Notes: a model not told the origin generated them from the letters alone. Shown: positions 1 to 11,236, numbered from the stretch's first letter. The stretch is DNA of 64,000 bases from Phytophthora quininea (GCA_011947345.1 JAAVTG010000111.1:124001-188000); one strand, 5' to 3'. Numbers and translations are program-made.

Positions 1-944
1 CGAGTGTGGCTCAAAACGAAGCTATCGACAAAGGTCCCGTCCCACTGAAGCACTGCTTGGATGCGTTCACGAACGAGGAAAAGATCAGTGAAGGCTACTG
101 TTCGAGCTGCCGACATCACCAAGAAATGACGAAGAGACTCGAAATCTGGCGTCTCCCACCGGTTATGGTGGTGCATCTAAAGCGCTTCCAGTACACACAA
201 ACGTACCGCAGGAAGCTCACTTCACTTGTAGAGTTCCCTATCCAAGGATTAGATCTGCAGTCATGCGTCGCACCACATATCGAGATACCTGACAAGTATC
301 CAATGAAGAAGGCGCCCTCGTCTCGAAAGTTTATCAAGCTAAAGTCCCATAGCGAGAGCGTCAGTAATGGCGCAGACAAGGACCCGGAAAAGAAAAGCTC
401 AGCCGCTGAAGAAGACGCTCCAGACGAGAAGAACGGCGAAGCGCCGACAGATTCGGAGTCGGTCGTTGCTGAAGGTGGCGATGCGTCTCCATCCAAAACG
501 GGCAGCAGCACCACAGCAGATGCGGACGGTACCAGTACTTCGACGAGCGCTACTGAGAGTCAGCGTGCAGCCGCAGCACGTAATCGCGTAAGGCGCGGAT
601 ATACAAACTCGAACCTCGACCAGTCGCGATGTCTGGAGACGAAGTACAACCTCTACGGTGTCGTGAACCACCAGGGAGCGCTCGGTGGCGGCCATTACAC
701 GGCGTACGCTAAGAACTTTCTGGACGACCAGTGGTATTACTATGATGACGAGCGTGTCCGAGTGGTGGAGGAGCAGCAGGTCGTTAGTCCGTCTGCCTAC
801 TTGCTGTTTTACATCCGTTCAGACATGGATGGAGTGCTTGTGAAGGACCTTTTCCCCAAGAATATGAAGGCCGGCAAGATCACGGACGAGGACATCGAAC
901 GCTTTGTCGAGGAAGGCGACGAGCGACGCTGCTCCATCATGTAA
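1..944 (+). CDS. Ubiquitin-specific protease (USP/C19), C-terminal part, with CaaX end
   Basis: The gene enters from the left edge in frame 3, so the 5' part with the catalytic Cys is missing. The visible about 313 residues are the C-terminal half of a USP domain: a zinc-binding CxxC pair (SEGYCSSCRHHQ), the LPPVMVVHLKRFQY strand typical of the family, then an acidic, Ser/Ala-rich insertion (about residues 120-195), and the His box (GALGGGHYTAYAKN) followed by WYYYDDERV and YLLFYIRS. These enzymes remove ubiquitin from substrates by Cys protease chemistry. The protein ends in RRCSIM; the last four residues form a CaaX box with Met at the end, which predicts farnesylation and membrane attachment, as known for human USP32. 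Family assignment is firm; the exact USP subtype and lipidation are inferred. Confidence 0.9.
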   Translation, partial: SVAQNEAIDKGPVPLKHCLDAFTNEEKISEGYCSSCRHHQEMTKRLEIWRLPPVMVVHLKRFQYTQTYRRKLTSLVEFPIQGLDLQSCVAPHIEIPDKYPMKKAPSSRKFIKLKSHSESVSNGADKDPEKKSSAAEEDAPDEKNGEAPTDSESVVAEGGDASPSKTGSSTTADADGTSTSTSATESQRAAAARNRVRRGYTNSNLDQSRCLETKYNLYGVVNHQGALGGGHYTAYAKNFLDDQWYYYDDERVRVVEEQQVVSPSAYLLFYIRSDMDGVLVKDLFPKNMKAGKITDEDIERFVEEGDERRCSIM

Positions 945-1109
945 CGTGTAAGCCGTAGCCTCCCTCGCTAGCTGCACAGTATCACCTATTTTGCGTCTTA
1001 TGTGTTGATGATGTCTGCAGACGAGCAACAAGTGGCCGACACAAAGGAAGCTTTCAATATTATAGACAGAGATTTATCCTCACTTAACGTCGTGTGTCTT
1101 GTGTGCTGA

Positions 1110-3598
1110 TTAGTCGCAAGGAGAGTAGTTGCCCACGATCTCTTTGAGCTGGAGCCGCTTCACGAACACGACCATTTCATCCGAATCAACACACCGGAAG
1201 CGCGCACACATCTTCAAACTGAGGCTGTCGAAGACGAATTCCCCCATAAACTCTGGTTCTTCGCTATCATGGCTGTCGTCGGCGTAAAACAGGACAGTAC
1301 GGCGCTGGTAGGCTCCGTAGGGACGCAGACCATCTGATGCTACGCGGAAATCTTGCTTCTCGAGATGTCGAGCGAGCACTTTCGCCTCTGGAATTCGTGA
1401 GACGCGGCAGTTGAAGCCGCCGCTGTCCTCCAGTTTGTTCCAGTGGTCCTCGAAGTCTGAGAGGCTGAGAGCCGACGTGGGTCTGTCAGGCTTTCTAGCC
1501 GATAGTCTTGGCGTTGTGACGATCTCCCAGACGGCCTCGCCCGTAAGTGAGTGCACTAGGTAATTCCTGTCGGACTCCTTGTGGTAATGGCGCACCCAAG
1601 CTCCTTTCCCCGAAGTATTGGCGTTGTCAACTACATCTCGAGCGGTGGCGATTTCGCTGGTTTGGCGGAAGTCTTCATCAGCTTCGACATCTTCAGCGTC
1701 CACGATCGGCAGTTGAGGGTCTCGTAGACTTCCGCGAAGACGTTCAAGACGCTGCTGTCGATGACGAAGCCTACGCGCTCGTCTTTCAGCAGGTGTTCTG
1801 TCGGCGTCACTGTCACTAGATGAGGACGATTGCTCGGAGAGATCGTCGTCTTCTTCGACGCTGTCATCGTCCGTGTCGTCGTCGCTATCTGGACTATCGT
1901 CATTGCTACTGTCCTCATCATCGTCGCTGTCTTCCCATCGGAGTTGGGGAGGAAAAAGCGGGTCTGTCCCTGGGATTCCTCGATGGTGAAGTTTGTGCAG
2001 CGCTGAGCCGCATCGTGCAGCCACCAGAATCAGCAGAGGCGTCCAAACGTCCAGAAGAAGCTGCACGAGTGCTGTACATGCCAACAGAGTTGGCACACCT
2101 TGTCCTCCGACCACCTCGCCACTTCGCAGCGCCGCATAAAAGACAAGGAGTAGATAACCCCTGCTACTCCGTCCAAAACTTTAGCGCGTTCAACGCGACG
2201 CAGCCACGGTCGGTTGTACGCTAATACTGGCTCCTGCGGAAGTCGGACTTGGACACCTTCCACCTCTCGGATCCTGCTGTTGGCGTCTCGCGTGCGTAGG
2301 CCGTAGAGCTCAAGACAAGCGTCGTAGTTGATGCGATGAGAAACGGTGAGGTATGTCAGCAATGTGGTGGCCGCTTTGATCAAGAGCATCACGTGCAATG
2401 GGACCCCAACCGGTTTCACGCGGAACTGAGTTCGTCCCGAATACCAGGCTGTGGCAATGAGACCAAGTGCAAGCAAGAGCAACCCGCAGAGCAGGTGGAT
2501 CCACGCGAGTACCAGCACACGATGGAGAACTTCCAGACTCAGCTGAGCGCGCTTCGGTAGTGTGCGTCTCGGAAAGAAAAACTTGATCGTGTCCCAAAGA
2601 CGAAAACTCGGCGGTGGCACCGGAAGTGACGTCAGCGTTCCCATGTCCATGTCGTCGAGCGGTGGCTCAGTGTCCACTAGCTCCAGGTAGCTGCAGAAGA
2701 TGAGGCTGATCTTGGCAAACGAGCACAAGGCAATCCAAACGTCCGTCCAGCTCTTGACGCTCGCTAGGACGTATCCGTTGTACGCGCCCTCCTCCGGTCG
2801 CATCAACCAAACAAAGTCGATAGCGGTGGCCATTGCCAGCCCCGTAATGTATAAGCGATGGTGTTGGTGCTGCAGATAGTCCACAGCGCCGTCGTCGGTT
2901 GCAACCGGCAACAAGAAGATGGCCATCCCCAGCGGCGTGTTGTAGCGCGGGGCTGGTGTCCCTGACTCTGACAGCATCCCGACCAGAAGCAGCATGAATC
3001 CAATGCTCTGTTGCAGCGTCAGATGCCCCAAAGCGCGACTGATGCTGCGAACACCGCAAAAGGCTTCGTTTGGGTGCGCTCCGCTGTCATCTCCACGGGT
3101 GCCACGAAAGAAGTCGAGCTTGCACTTGAACGACCGTGGCGGTTTGATGTGCACTTCCTTCTTGTCGGACGGAGCCGCTGGCTTCGCACTGGCAGCGTCG
3201 GCAGTTAAGTACTTCTTCGCAGATCCCTCGAGTTTACTTGGAGCCTGGTACGGAGCCGTGGACAGTTGGGCCATCGCGACGTCACTCACATCTGGCACGA
3301 TGAGGTTGCGAGGAGTGCTCGTCTTGGAGCCTCTGCGTCCCGACGACTTGGTCGAAAGCAGCTCTGGCTGGCGACGGAACTGGAAGATGCTCGCTTCTTG
3401 CTGCGCAGTCGGCGGAGGCGGCTCGGACGGGGCCTCATGCTCGGATGGCTCCATGGACGATCCAGAACTTGACTCTCTGCGTCCTGAAGACTTGGCAGGC
3501 TTTTCTAACTGATGACGGAGCGGAGGCTCGCGTCTCTCGTGTTGATCCTCTGGTGGAGACGAGTTCCATTGCGAATCCAGCGTGGCGTCCTTCTCCAT
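1110..3598 (-). CDS. Multi-pass membrane protein with acidic linker and WW-like domain
   Basis: Two reading frames on the minus strand join cleanly if a 59-nt intron (2161-2219, GTACAA...GTAGCAG) is removed, giving about 809 residues. The first 180 are disordered (Ser/Pro/Arg-rich). About seven hydrophobic segments follow, with the splice junction inside one of them (reading AGYLLLVFYAAL after splicing), which supports the intron. Downstream lie a long Asp/Glu/Ser acidic run, an Arg-rich coiled stretch (RRARRLRHRQQRLERL) and a WW-like motif with Trp, Tyr and a second Trp spaced as in that family (AWVRHYHKES...NYLVHS...GEAVWEI). I do not recognise the family. A role in a membrane scaffold is possible because WW domains bind proline motifs, but that is inference. 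Confidence 0.7.
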
Positions 3599-3945
3599 TC
3601 TTGCAAATTGCTCGCCAAGCGGTGCATCGTTTCACATTCCAGAATAAATAGGCTTCAAACAACTGCAAATGCTAACGTCCCGCAATAAATGGATGCATCG
3701 TCTGGCCAATCAACTTTTGGCTGTTTTTCACTTTCAAAATAAAGGCCCGCGAAAGTCTCCGCTGCTGCGTTCGCCCAGCCACCGCGCAGTTCCTACGTCA
3801 TCCCCAATGGTACGCCGCTCTACGGAATCTCCCCGTCGACTTAGCTTCCATTTGATACCTCTATTGCGCTGGAGTTTGCTCAACAACTTTTCAAAATCCA
3901 CTTTGAACATATTGGTCTCATTGGTATTGTGATGTACTGCCTACA

Positions 3946-4650
3946 ATGCAGTTAACGCGTGACACTCTGCAGCCGCAAGTGGCTCAGCGTGTGGCTCGAG
4001 AGCTGCGGAAGCTGGTACTGCAGCCTCTGGATGGCATTCGCTACGTACCGCAGGAGGAGGAACAGCTCTGCGAGATCCACGCCGAAATTCGTGGCCCCGA
4101 GGACACGCCCTACGAAGGAGGTTACTTCACAGTCAAGCTGACCCTCACCGAGGGCTTCCCGCAACAGCCTCCGCGTGGAGTGTTCCAGACCAAGATCTTC
4201 CACCCCAACGTGTCGCAGCCAGCAGGAGAGATTTGTGTGAACACGCTCAAGAAGGACTGGAACCCGACATTGGGCATCGGTCACGTGCTGCAGGTGATCC
4301 GCTGCCTGCTTATCGTGCCGTTCCCAGAGTCGTCGCTGAATGATGAGGCCGGAAAGCTCTTCCTGGAGAGCTACGATGAATACGCGCGTCGAGCGAAGCT
4401 CTGGACGAAAATCCACGCACCGAAGAAGTCAGCGGTGGCGAGTGAGGAAGCTGGAGATACGAGTGAAGAGGAGGGCAAGAAGAGCGACCAGAACAAGCAC
4501 AAGCGCCCTGTAGAGGACCTGACGAGCGCGGAAAGCAGCCAGGAGTCTGTGGATTCGACGCCGACCAAGAAGAAATCAAAGACTAGCGATGTGGAGGCGT
4601 CGCAGAAGAAGAAGAAGGCCTTGAAGAAGAAGAACATCAAGCGCTTGTAA
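3946..4650 (+). CDS. UBE2S: Ubiquitin-conjugating enzyme E2 S (APC/C chain-elongating E2)
   Basis: A complete, intronless 234-residue E2. The UBC fold spans about residues 8-155 with the HPN motif (FHPNVS) and the catalytic Cys at residue 97 in GEICVNTLKKDWNP, which matches the UBE2S active-site sequence closely. Unlike generic E2s it has a C-terminal extension of about 75 residues, acidic and Ser-rich, then strongly basic, ending KKKNIKRL. Animal UBE2S ends in a basic LRRL tail that docks on the anaphase-promoting complex; the ending here is a recognisable variant. Expected role: building K11-linked ubiquitin chains on APC/C substrates in mitosis. It starts about 350 bp from the divergently transcribed membrane-protein gene. 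The assignment is strong. Confidence 0.93.
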   Translation: MQLTRDTLQPQVAQRVARELRKLVLQPLDGIRYVPQEEEQLCEIHAEIRGPEDTPYEGGYFTVKLTLTEGFPQQPPRGVFQTKIFHPNVSQPAGEICVNTLKKDWNPTLGIGHVLQVIRCLLIVPFPESSLNDEAGKLFLESYDEYARRAKLWTKIHAPKKSAVASEEAGDTSEEEGKKSDQNKHKRPVEDLTSAESSQESVDSTPTKKKSKTSDVEASQKKKKALKKKNIKRL

Positions 4651-4727
4651 CTCGGACAAAGCACTGCCGACTCGATACTGGAAGCAATAGGCAAGACCAG
4701 TTCAAACGATCAATTTTCGCCACTAAC

Positions 4728-6532
4728 CTAATCTAAGCTGCCAGTGCAGCATTCCCACTCAAGACTTGATCGTTTGGTTACGTTGTTGATGTAGATTTGC
4801 TTGCTGCGACGTGGTGGTGGTGGTCTTGGCGTGAACCCTCGAGCAGCACCGGCACTGCCTGGTGGCGCTCCAACATTTACCTCAGTTGCTGTAGGACTCA
4901 ATGTAGACTGCCGCGCTGTTGACCTGACCATCATATCGATGTTCGCTTTACTCACGAGCTGGTTGCTGAATTCGTGCGTTCGTTCTCCGCTCTGCCGGAT
5001 CTCGCTGTACTGGTTTTCAAGCACGCCGTGAGCGCTGGCGAGTTTTCTTCTCTCGCGGGAGTCGAGATTCCGAGTCCGATCTCTCTCCTTGGAGTAGGCA
5101 TACCTTACAGCATTACCGAAGTTCTGCAACTCCACCAGTGCGCCTCCAAATGCTGCTGGGTCCACTAGACGACGTCGACGATCTGGCACGACACCAGCAG
5201 CAGCTCGCAGTGCCTCCTGCTCCTTCAGGTCGCGTAGTTTTCCACCAGTCAATCTCATTTGAACACGAAGATGCTGCGCATTCGCTTCTAGCTGGTGGCG
5301 CGACAGGAAGGCGCCGATCAGTGGCGAGTGGCACATCTCGTACGTGTATCGCTCTCGCGTTTCAACGTGCGCTTCATGTTTTGGACCGTCAGCGTGTGCT
5401 GCTTTTGCTCCACGTCCATTTGAATTCTTATCAACAGGAAAGATGGAGAACGCCGAGTTTCGTCGTTGTCTCTGATGGATGTGAAGGTGTGGCAGCAGCT
5501 TTACGTTTCCTTCGCTGGCGTCCTGACCGCTGGCGTCTTCCCCAGTTGTTGGTCGCTTGACACTGGCATTAAAATCTCGCCCAGATCCTCATCTTGATCT
5601 TCATGCCAAGTCTTGACAGCTTGTCGAGTACGTTCAACGCGTTCAGCTCTCATCATTCGATTCCGCATGGCTGGGAAGTCTGCGAGCGCGGCAATTCGCT
5701 TCGGCGAGTCTTGGTCCACCGCTAACCAATGCTCACAAGTGATTTCTGCGGGCACAAAGCCCAGGATCCAACAGTAGCAAGTGCGCAAGATGTCTCGCTT
5801 CATGTCCTCACTCGAAATGACTTTGCGCGACCGCGGGAAGGCTTCGTAAAGCGCCACAAACAGGATCTGCGCCATAACATCCGGTAGTTGGTCGAAGAAT
5901 CCCGAGTCTCGACTGTCCTTCTTCATCTGCAAGCGAACAAACAATGACGTGAAGCTGTCGGCAATTCGCTGATAGAAATTGTCTTCGAGATGGGGCTGTC
6001 TCCCTGGCTGGAAGCAGTGCGCTGTGATGTACCAGAACATGTCCTTGATAATCTTGTCAACCTCGCGAGACTCTGTGAAGAGAGTGCGGAACTGGACGCG
6101 CTTCTTAGCCGACGCAAAATGCACATTATGTAATACCTTCTTGCATACTTGCGGCAGCTGGACGATACGCGGGACTTCAGTGACTTTATGCGGGTCGAAG
6201 CGGATTGTCACGATCTCAGCTGCTTGGATCGAGTTCTTGGTGCGCACAACTAAAATGGTTTTGTGGGCTGCTCGCTGCATCACCGACCGGATCCGCTTGC
6301 TGCGCTGCTGCTTTTCTGCGAGGTTGTCGATGATCTGGAAGACTTCGGTGGCGCCTTCTGCTGGCCGAACGTCTTCATTGTCGTCGTCCTTGAATTGTAT
6401 CGTAGAGACCCTCTTCCTCGGCGGCTGCAGTTCGGTAATAAATGGCTTGGCGGGTCGGCTTGGAATTAATTCCTCCGATGTGGTAGATCGAGTACCATAC
6501 GATCTCGGCGACTCTGGAAGGTGTTTCTGCAT
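4728..6532 (-). CDS. FAM227-like protein (FWWh region)
   Basis: The first exon encodes about 335 residues and includes, near residue 160, VDKIIKDMFWYITAHCFQPG followed by a helical region (NFYQRIADSFTSLFVRL). This matches the FWWh region of FAM227 proteins, which occur mainly in organisms with motile flagella. The second exon continues in another frame with FPVDKNSNGRGAKAAHADGP and then EMCHSPLIGAFLSRHQL. Removing an intron of 56 nt (5472-5527) joins the two in frame; a 92-nt alternative with a different donor also fits. The tail is helical and ends in a proline-rich segment (PRPPPPRR). A flagellar role would fit zoospores but is inference. Molecular function of the family is unknown. Confidence 0.62.
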
Positions 6533-6798
6533 GGCTCAATGTCGATGCGCTTGACTCGGTCGAAGGTGATGGCGCAGCACTCCTTGTGGAGATGATGACC
6601 TTATCCTGCTGCCACATACTTGCCCCAAAATAGGAAATGAGTTAAGAACACGAGTCCCATGAAGCTGTTCACGAAGGTGGCAGTTCAAATGATTAGTCTC
6701 TCATCCGAGTACTGCAGCACCAATGAATTATTGCGCTGTCAGTGATGGACGGCGCTTGAGAGTGGCTTGCTCTACCGTGAACTCGCCAAATTGCCGGG

Positions 6799-8215
6799 TC
6801 AGACGTCGCATGTACACTTCCAAGAGGAATGCACATCGCGCATCACGAGCTCAATGACAACTTCGTCCAGGAATACAGCTACATGCAAAGGAGCATTGAA
6901 TTAGCTGAACGAGAAGAAAGCAATGTTCGTCAAAGCGTACCCAGGTCTTCCAATCTCTGCACTGTCGTCGGATCCAATTGAGCGACTTCAGAAACACCAC
7001 TGGCGTCACTGACAGGTTCTTGTGTGCCGTCGGCATCAGCACGTAACCCAAGGAGGCTTTCTGCTCGAGAAAACAGTCAGCTGACAATCACGTCTTTCAG
7101 TTAAGCTCACACCAAGCGTACCAATGCCCCGCGTCGAGTTGAAGAACATGCAGAGCACTGCGGCGTATTCGTCCAGCTCGTCCACCGATCTGAACAATAA
7201 TAATTATCACTAGGTATCCATCCAAAGACAGCTGAAGAAACAACGCACATTGAAATTGACGGCGCAGCTCCCACGCGTTCCACTGCAGCAATAGCCTGCT
7301 TCTTGACCATCCTCCCAAAGCCAAATGCCAAGTTCGTCAGCTTGCCAATGCCATACGATGGCGCGTCTGGAACGCCGTCTTCAGGCTGCAAACATTACCA
7401 GTCAGCTCTCAACCTCCACCTTGTATTCCAACCATCACTTACAATCCCATTGCTTGCATTACGATGCAGTTGTGAAGCTATAGCTTTATCCTGCGGTAGG
7501 AATGGGAACGACCGGATCAAGTGCACCCTCTCCAGCCTGGCAAACTCCAGCAACGCGTCCAACTCCTTAGTGAACGCTGCCTTGGCCGTATCCGACGTCA
7601 ATGGAAGAGCATGCTATAAGAAATAACAGCTCCAACTTAGCAAGTTCTTTTAATGGAGTCGTTGAGCACGTACAGTGGTCTTCTCGAGCCCCTGTTTGAG
7701 CTGATGGAACACCTCAATCTTCAGTGGGACGCCCGCCAGCTTGACACGGTCCTGTTGCCAGATCTCCTTGGGCACGAAGAGCTTGGGGAGAAGAGAGCCC
7801 CCACCTGGATGGACTTTTCAATGAGCTGCATCAGGTGGAAGCAGCCGAAGGGCTGGGGCACCGAAACTTCGTGGTAGCGGGTCTGCAGGCAGCAACAACC
7901 ACGACAAGTGAGCAGGGACGATTACATTGCTGAAAGTGGCGACCTACGTTGATGGAGAGTGTCGGCATCTGCTCCAGCAGCTCCTTGGATAAGCAACGGT
8001 TCGGCACATTCGGCAGGAGTGATAACTTTTCACTAGAAACAGGATAGGTTAATTCGTAGATCGGGATGGTTTTGGGCGAGCGTGCTACCTGGAGGGGCGG
8101 AATCGAGGCCTCCGGATGCTGGCGCGTCTGCCGAGAAGAGTTCCACCTCCTCCTCTTCGTCGTCGTTGCTGTCGTCCACCTGCGGCGGTGTCTCGTCCTG
8201 ATCCGACGCGTCCAT
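6799..8215 (-). CDS. Uncharacterised protein, eight exons
   Basis: I reconstruct eight exons on the minus strand with intact GT-AG borders: 8215-8089, 8032-7948, 7882-7674, 7613-7443, 7385-7249, 7189-7113, 7080-6941 and 6878-6799. Introns are 56-65 nt and several use GTAAGT or GTACGT. The protein starts with an acidic stretch (SNDDEEEEVELFSAD), then reads through RYHEVSVPQPFGCFHLMQL, KLFVPKEIWQQDRVKLAG, YGIGKLTNLAFGFGRMVKK and VDELDEYAAVLCMFFNS. Codon use and conserved-looking hydrophobic patterning argue it is real. The frame breaks at 8027-8030 (T run), 7798-7802 (C run) and in exon 7 near 7002 each need one added base, so these look like sequencing errors. I cannot name the family. The intron density is unusual for this window. 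Confidence 0.55.
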
Positions 8216-8485
8216 GATCTGGATCCGATCCAAAGCGTTCACGGTTGTGGAGCAAATAACCTGGTTATTTCGAGGGCTGGTGGAAGACTTCCATGGAAGT
8301 TGCCTTTTGTCTACAATATGTCTCCTTTGCATCCTGGCGTGTTCTTCTGATCTGATGGCTCGGCTGGGATCATTTAGCGCTCTCGGACCGCCCCTCTCAC
8401 CGTTAATGCGTTCACGTCTCCAAGTTCCTCCAATTTACTTCAACAACCCAATCCAGCTCAGCAACGTCCCCAACTTCCAAGCATC

Positions 8486-8758
8486 ATGAGGCTTTCGTAT
8501 GTCGTCGCTTTGGCCGTAGTGGCGTTTGCATCGACTTGCACCCCGACGAATGTGGCTCTGGGGATGCCGCTAAAGCAGACGCTTGAAGCTGTTGACGACC
8601 AAGTCGCCCGCCAGTTAGGTGTGGATCGCCCAACCTGCGCAGGTCCGAGAAGTCTAGGTGGCCAGCTAAGGACACTTACATGTAATGGCAATGCGTTTAC
8701 TAGTACTCTTTTGAAATTCGATCTATTATTCCATATTGGCTGCGACTGTCACCTCTAA
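8486..8758 (+). CDS. Small secreted protein, short member of the R-x-L-G family
   Basis: A 90-residue protein with a clear N-terminal signal peptide (MRLSYVVALAVVAFASTCTP). The mature part begins with VDDQVARQLGVDRPTCAG and then RSLGGQLRT. The pair VDDQVARQL is nearly identical to the Lys-rich protein encoded at 12.1 kb, which puts this gene in the same family, but it lacks the long hydrophilic tail. Either the gene is a truncated copy or the tail is lost to a frame change or unrecognised intron after the RQLG segment. It lies just upstream of, and convergent with, ankyrin-type genes. The start is chosen because it begins the signal peptide. Confidence 0.55.
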   Translation: MRLSYVVALAVVAFASTCTPTNVALGMPLKQTLEAVDDQVARQLGVDRPTCAGPRSLGGQLRTLTCNGNAFTSTLLKFDLLFHIGCDCHL

Positions 8759-8766
8759 GCTCTTGT

Positions 8767-9595
8767 CTAGAAGGCGCTGCATTCCGCGCTGCGGAGTTTC
8801 TTGATCAGGCATTCGAGCAGTTCGTCGCCTTCAACCTGTGTGTATACGATTGGTGCTAGGAACTCCACGACGTTGAGATCTTCCTCTCGAATGGCAATAC
8901 ACAGCGCTCTCTTTACTGCATTTTCGTCTTGGTCTTCAATGACCGAACATAGCCATCGAGCAGTCTCCCAATGTTCCCCACTGACTGCAGCACGTATCGT
9001 CGAGTACGAACATTCGAGCTTTCGTCGCCCATTGAGGACTTGCAATACTGTAAGATGTCCGTATTCCGCGGCAGCATCAATAGCAGCGTCATCACAGTCG
9101 TCGTCACACATTTCGATCAGCCACCGAACGACTTCAACATGTCCATTCGCCACAGCATCCTCCAGCGTTGTCCTGGTGACCCAGTGGTTGTGTTTGTCAT
9201 GGTACAGCCACTTGAGGATCGAGAGGTGGCCATATTCCGCTGCTGTGTCCATGTAGTCATTAATCTGCCAGGAATTTCGATCCGAGTCGTAGTGTTCGAT
9301 GTTTTGGGGATAATATTTGTCGATCCACTGCAAAACCTCCAACCGACCGCTTCTCACCACCATCCAAAAGAAATGTGGAGGGTATTTCCACTGCCGATCA
9401 CGAGCACTGAGGTAATTTGAGAGAGCGAATGGAGAAGCCACTTGTACAAGCTTTCCACACTTGCCACTTGCACGACAAAGTGTTCAAAAACTCGTCCACT
9501 AGTTGTAAAATATGTGGGAGAAGCTCAACACCTTTGGATGCAAAACATTCGCGACACACGACCAGAGCGTTCGTTAGTACAGGGGATTCCGACAT
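8767..9595 (-). pseudogene. Ankyrin-repeat protein, frame-broken
   Basis: The N-terminal piece (9595-9440, reading ALVVCRECFASKGVELLPHI) and the 224-residue remainder are in different frames and overlap near 9425-9440. The larger part contains at least four ankyrin-type repeats, visible as AAEYGHLSILKWLY, AVANGHVEVVRWL and AAEYGHLTVLQVL. This belongs to an ankyrin family greatly expanded in oomycetes, whose members share the VVCRECL-type leader. One base change would restore the frame, so it may be a sequencing error rather than a dead gene. The neighbour at 9.7-10.5 kb is a more decayed relative in the same orientation, which favours some real decay in this cluster. Confidence 0.6.
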
Positions 9596-9721
9596 CGGTA
9601 ATGAGCGAGGATTGAATAATGGCGCGATGATCGTCCCTCTAGTTACATCTCAATCAACGCACTACAGATTGACTGCTCTCCATACACGTGACGACTGACA
9701 TGACACTTTGACTGACGTGTC

Positions 9722-10525
9722 TTAACCTCTCTCTCTCTGCGAAGGTGTCGATGCTTGCTTGACTTGTTCCAGTATCGGAGCCATCTCAACGCCACTGTGT
9801 TCGATGAGATTATCAATGAACGACATGCCATCTTCTTCGCACGAGCGGATACAGCCACGCACCTCCCAAGTGCAGTCGCTAGAACCAGCGCACTCTTGAC
9901 GCTTTTCTGCCATTTGCGTAAAGTCATTGCACCGTCGTTAGTTGCCGCTCATGTGCAGCCGAGTGGACAAACTCTCCAAGGAGTTTACCGCGGAGATAAC
10001 CGTTCTTGGCGGCTGTGGCGATAATCTATACCTCATAGTCCTCGATCTTGTGCTCATAAAGCCACGCTAAGATGTCGACATGCCCACGTGCAGCAGCTAC
10101 CACCTACTGATCACTGGTACAAACAACATTACTGTGATCATACAGCCACTACAGCACTGCGAGGTGACCTTCGTGTGCACCGCAATTGGCGATAATCTCT
10201 GTTTGTAAACAATGCCTCTACTTGCGATCAACCCTGCACAAATTTCTGCCGGCCGCTGCAACACATGAGCATGGCCTCGTCGAACAACAGTCTCGACCGT
10301 GTAGTAGTAGCCGCCTTCCCAGTAAGGATCACGTGCAGTAAGGTCGTTGGACAACTCTTCTTTGCAGGCTTTACGAACCGACCAGCGCAAGCAAAAACCG
10401 CTGAGATAGTCGTCCAGGAGCTCCACAACATGCACGAGCGCTGTCATCGAACGCGTTGGCAGACACTCGCGACAAACCACCATCGAGCTAGCGAGAACCG
10501 GCAATCCCATTGTTGTCCAAAACAC
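9722..10525 (-). pseudogene. Degenerate ankyrin-repeat gene
   Basis: The 5' end encodes the same leader as its neighbour (SSMVVCRECLPTRSM, LDDYLSGFCLRWSV). After that the reading frame breaks repeatedly. Ankyrin-like segments can still be read in pieces, for example AAARGHVDILAWLYEHKIED near 10.05 kb and ATAAKNGYLRG near 10.01 kb. Several in-frame stops separate them and no single base change rescues the whole. This is a true remnant, not just a sequencing problem. It forms a tandem pair with the ankyrin gene at 8.8-9.6 kb and probably arose by local duplication. Confidence 0.6.
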
Positions 10526-10698
10526 TATGAACTTGATGGATCATGACAACGGCGTCGCGATCGAAATCCAATAGTTTTCCTTGGTCGCGGAATACCAGGC
10601 CCAGAGCATGCGATAGCGATCTGTTGTCTGGATTGACACACCAACACAGCAGCAGGATGATGAGGGAATAACCGAGCTAGTAGCAGCAACATCACGGA

Positions 10699-11088
10699 AT
10701 GAGCTTCATACAAGTGCTGCCCGTAAAACAAGCAGTATTGCGTCGACGCCATTCAAAAGAATTCTGGTTTTCTAAACAATTCAAGCAATCCACTGGCTTC
10801 GGAGCTCGAGTGAAGAACCTGAATAGTCTTTCGCAATTGCACATCGACGAGTTTCTACGAGGGAGGAAGTCGTCGGCCATTGCAGTGATCCCTAAGAGCC
10901 AACGTATCAAAACGCCGGTCCATTGTCGTCCTATTACCGATGAAGAGATTGTGAAGCTCACGACATTCGAGCAATATTGTCTAGGCTCAGCTTTCTCGCA
11001 TCTCTTCGAGGACTGCGACGACTTTGCCTACATAAAGCTCATGGACCAGCACTGCACCCGCGTGGAAGCCATTCCACTCACAGGTTAA
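10699..11088 (+). CDS. Hypothetical protein
   Basis: An open frame of 129 residues with ATG start and no recognisable domain. It is rich in Lys/Arg at the N-terminus and contains FEQYCLGSAFSHLFEDCDDF near the middle. There is no signal peptide. Length and amino-acid composition are compatible with coding, but no second line of evidence exists. It could be a fragment of a larger gene. Confidence 0.25.
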   Translation: MSFIQVLPVKQAVLRRRHSKEFWFSKQFKQSTGFGARVKNLNSLSQLHIDEFLRGRKSSAIAVIPKSQRIKTPVHCRPITDEEIVKLTTFEQYCLGSAFSHLFEDCDDFAYIKLMDQHCTRVEAIPLTG

Positions 11089-11236
11089 TTATGGCCACGA
11101 ACACCACCAAATTGGATGACTTGTAAGATCTCCCACGCGAGTCGGAAAGTTCGATCAAGTTTCTGAATGCCAGATCGAGCCTTGAGGAGGTTGATGAGCG
11201 CATACGAGAAGGGATTCCCAGAGCAAATTGTAAAAT

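Noticed and set aside
5472..5527. Frame change in the FAM227-like gene as another homopolymer error
   Set aside because: There is no run at this place, and a 56-nt GT-AG segment with in-frame stop fits an intron better.
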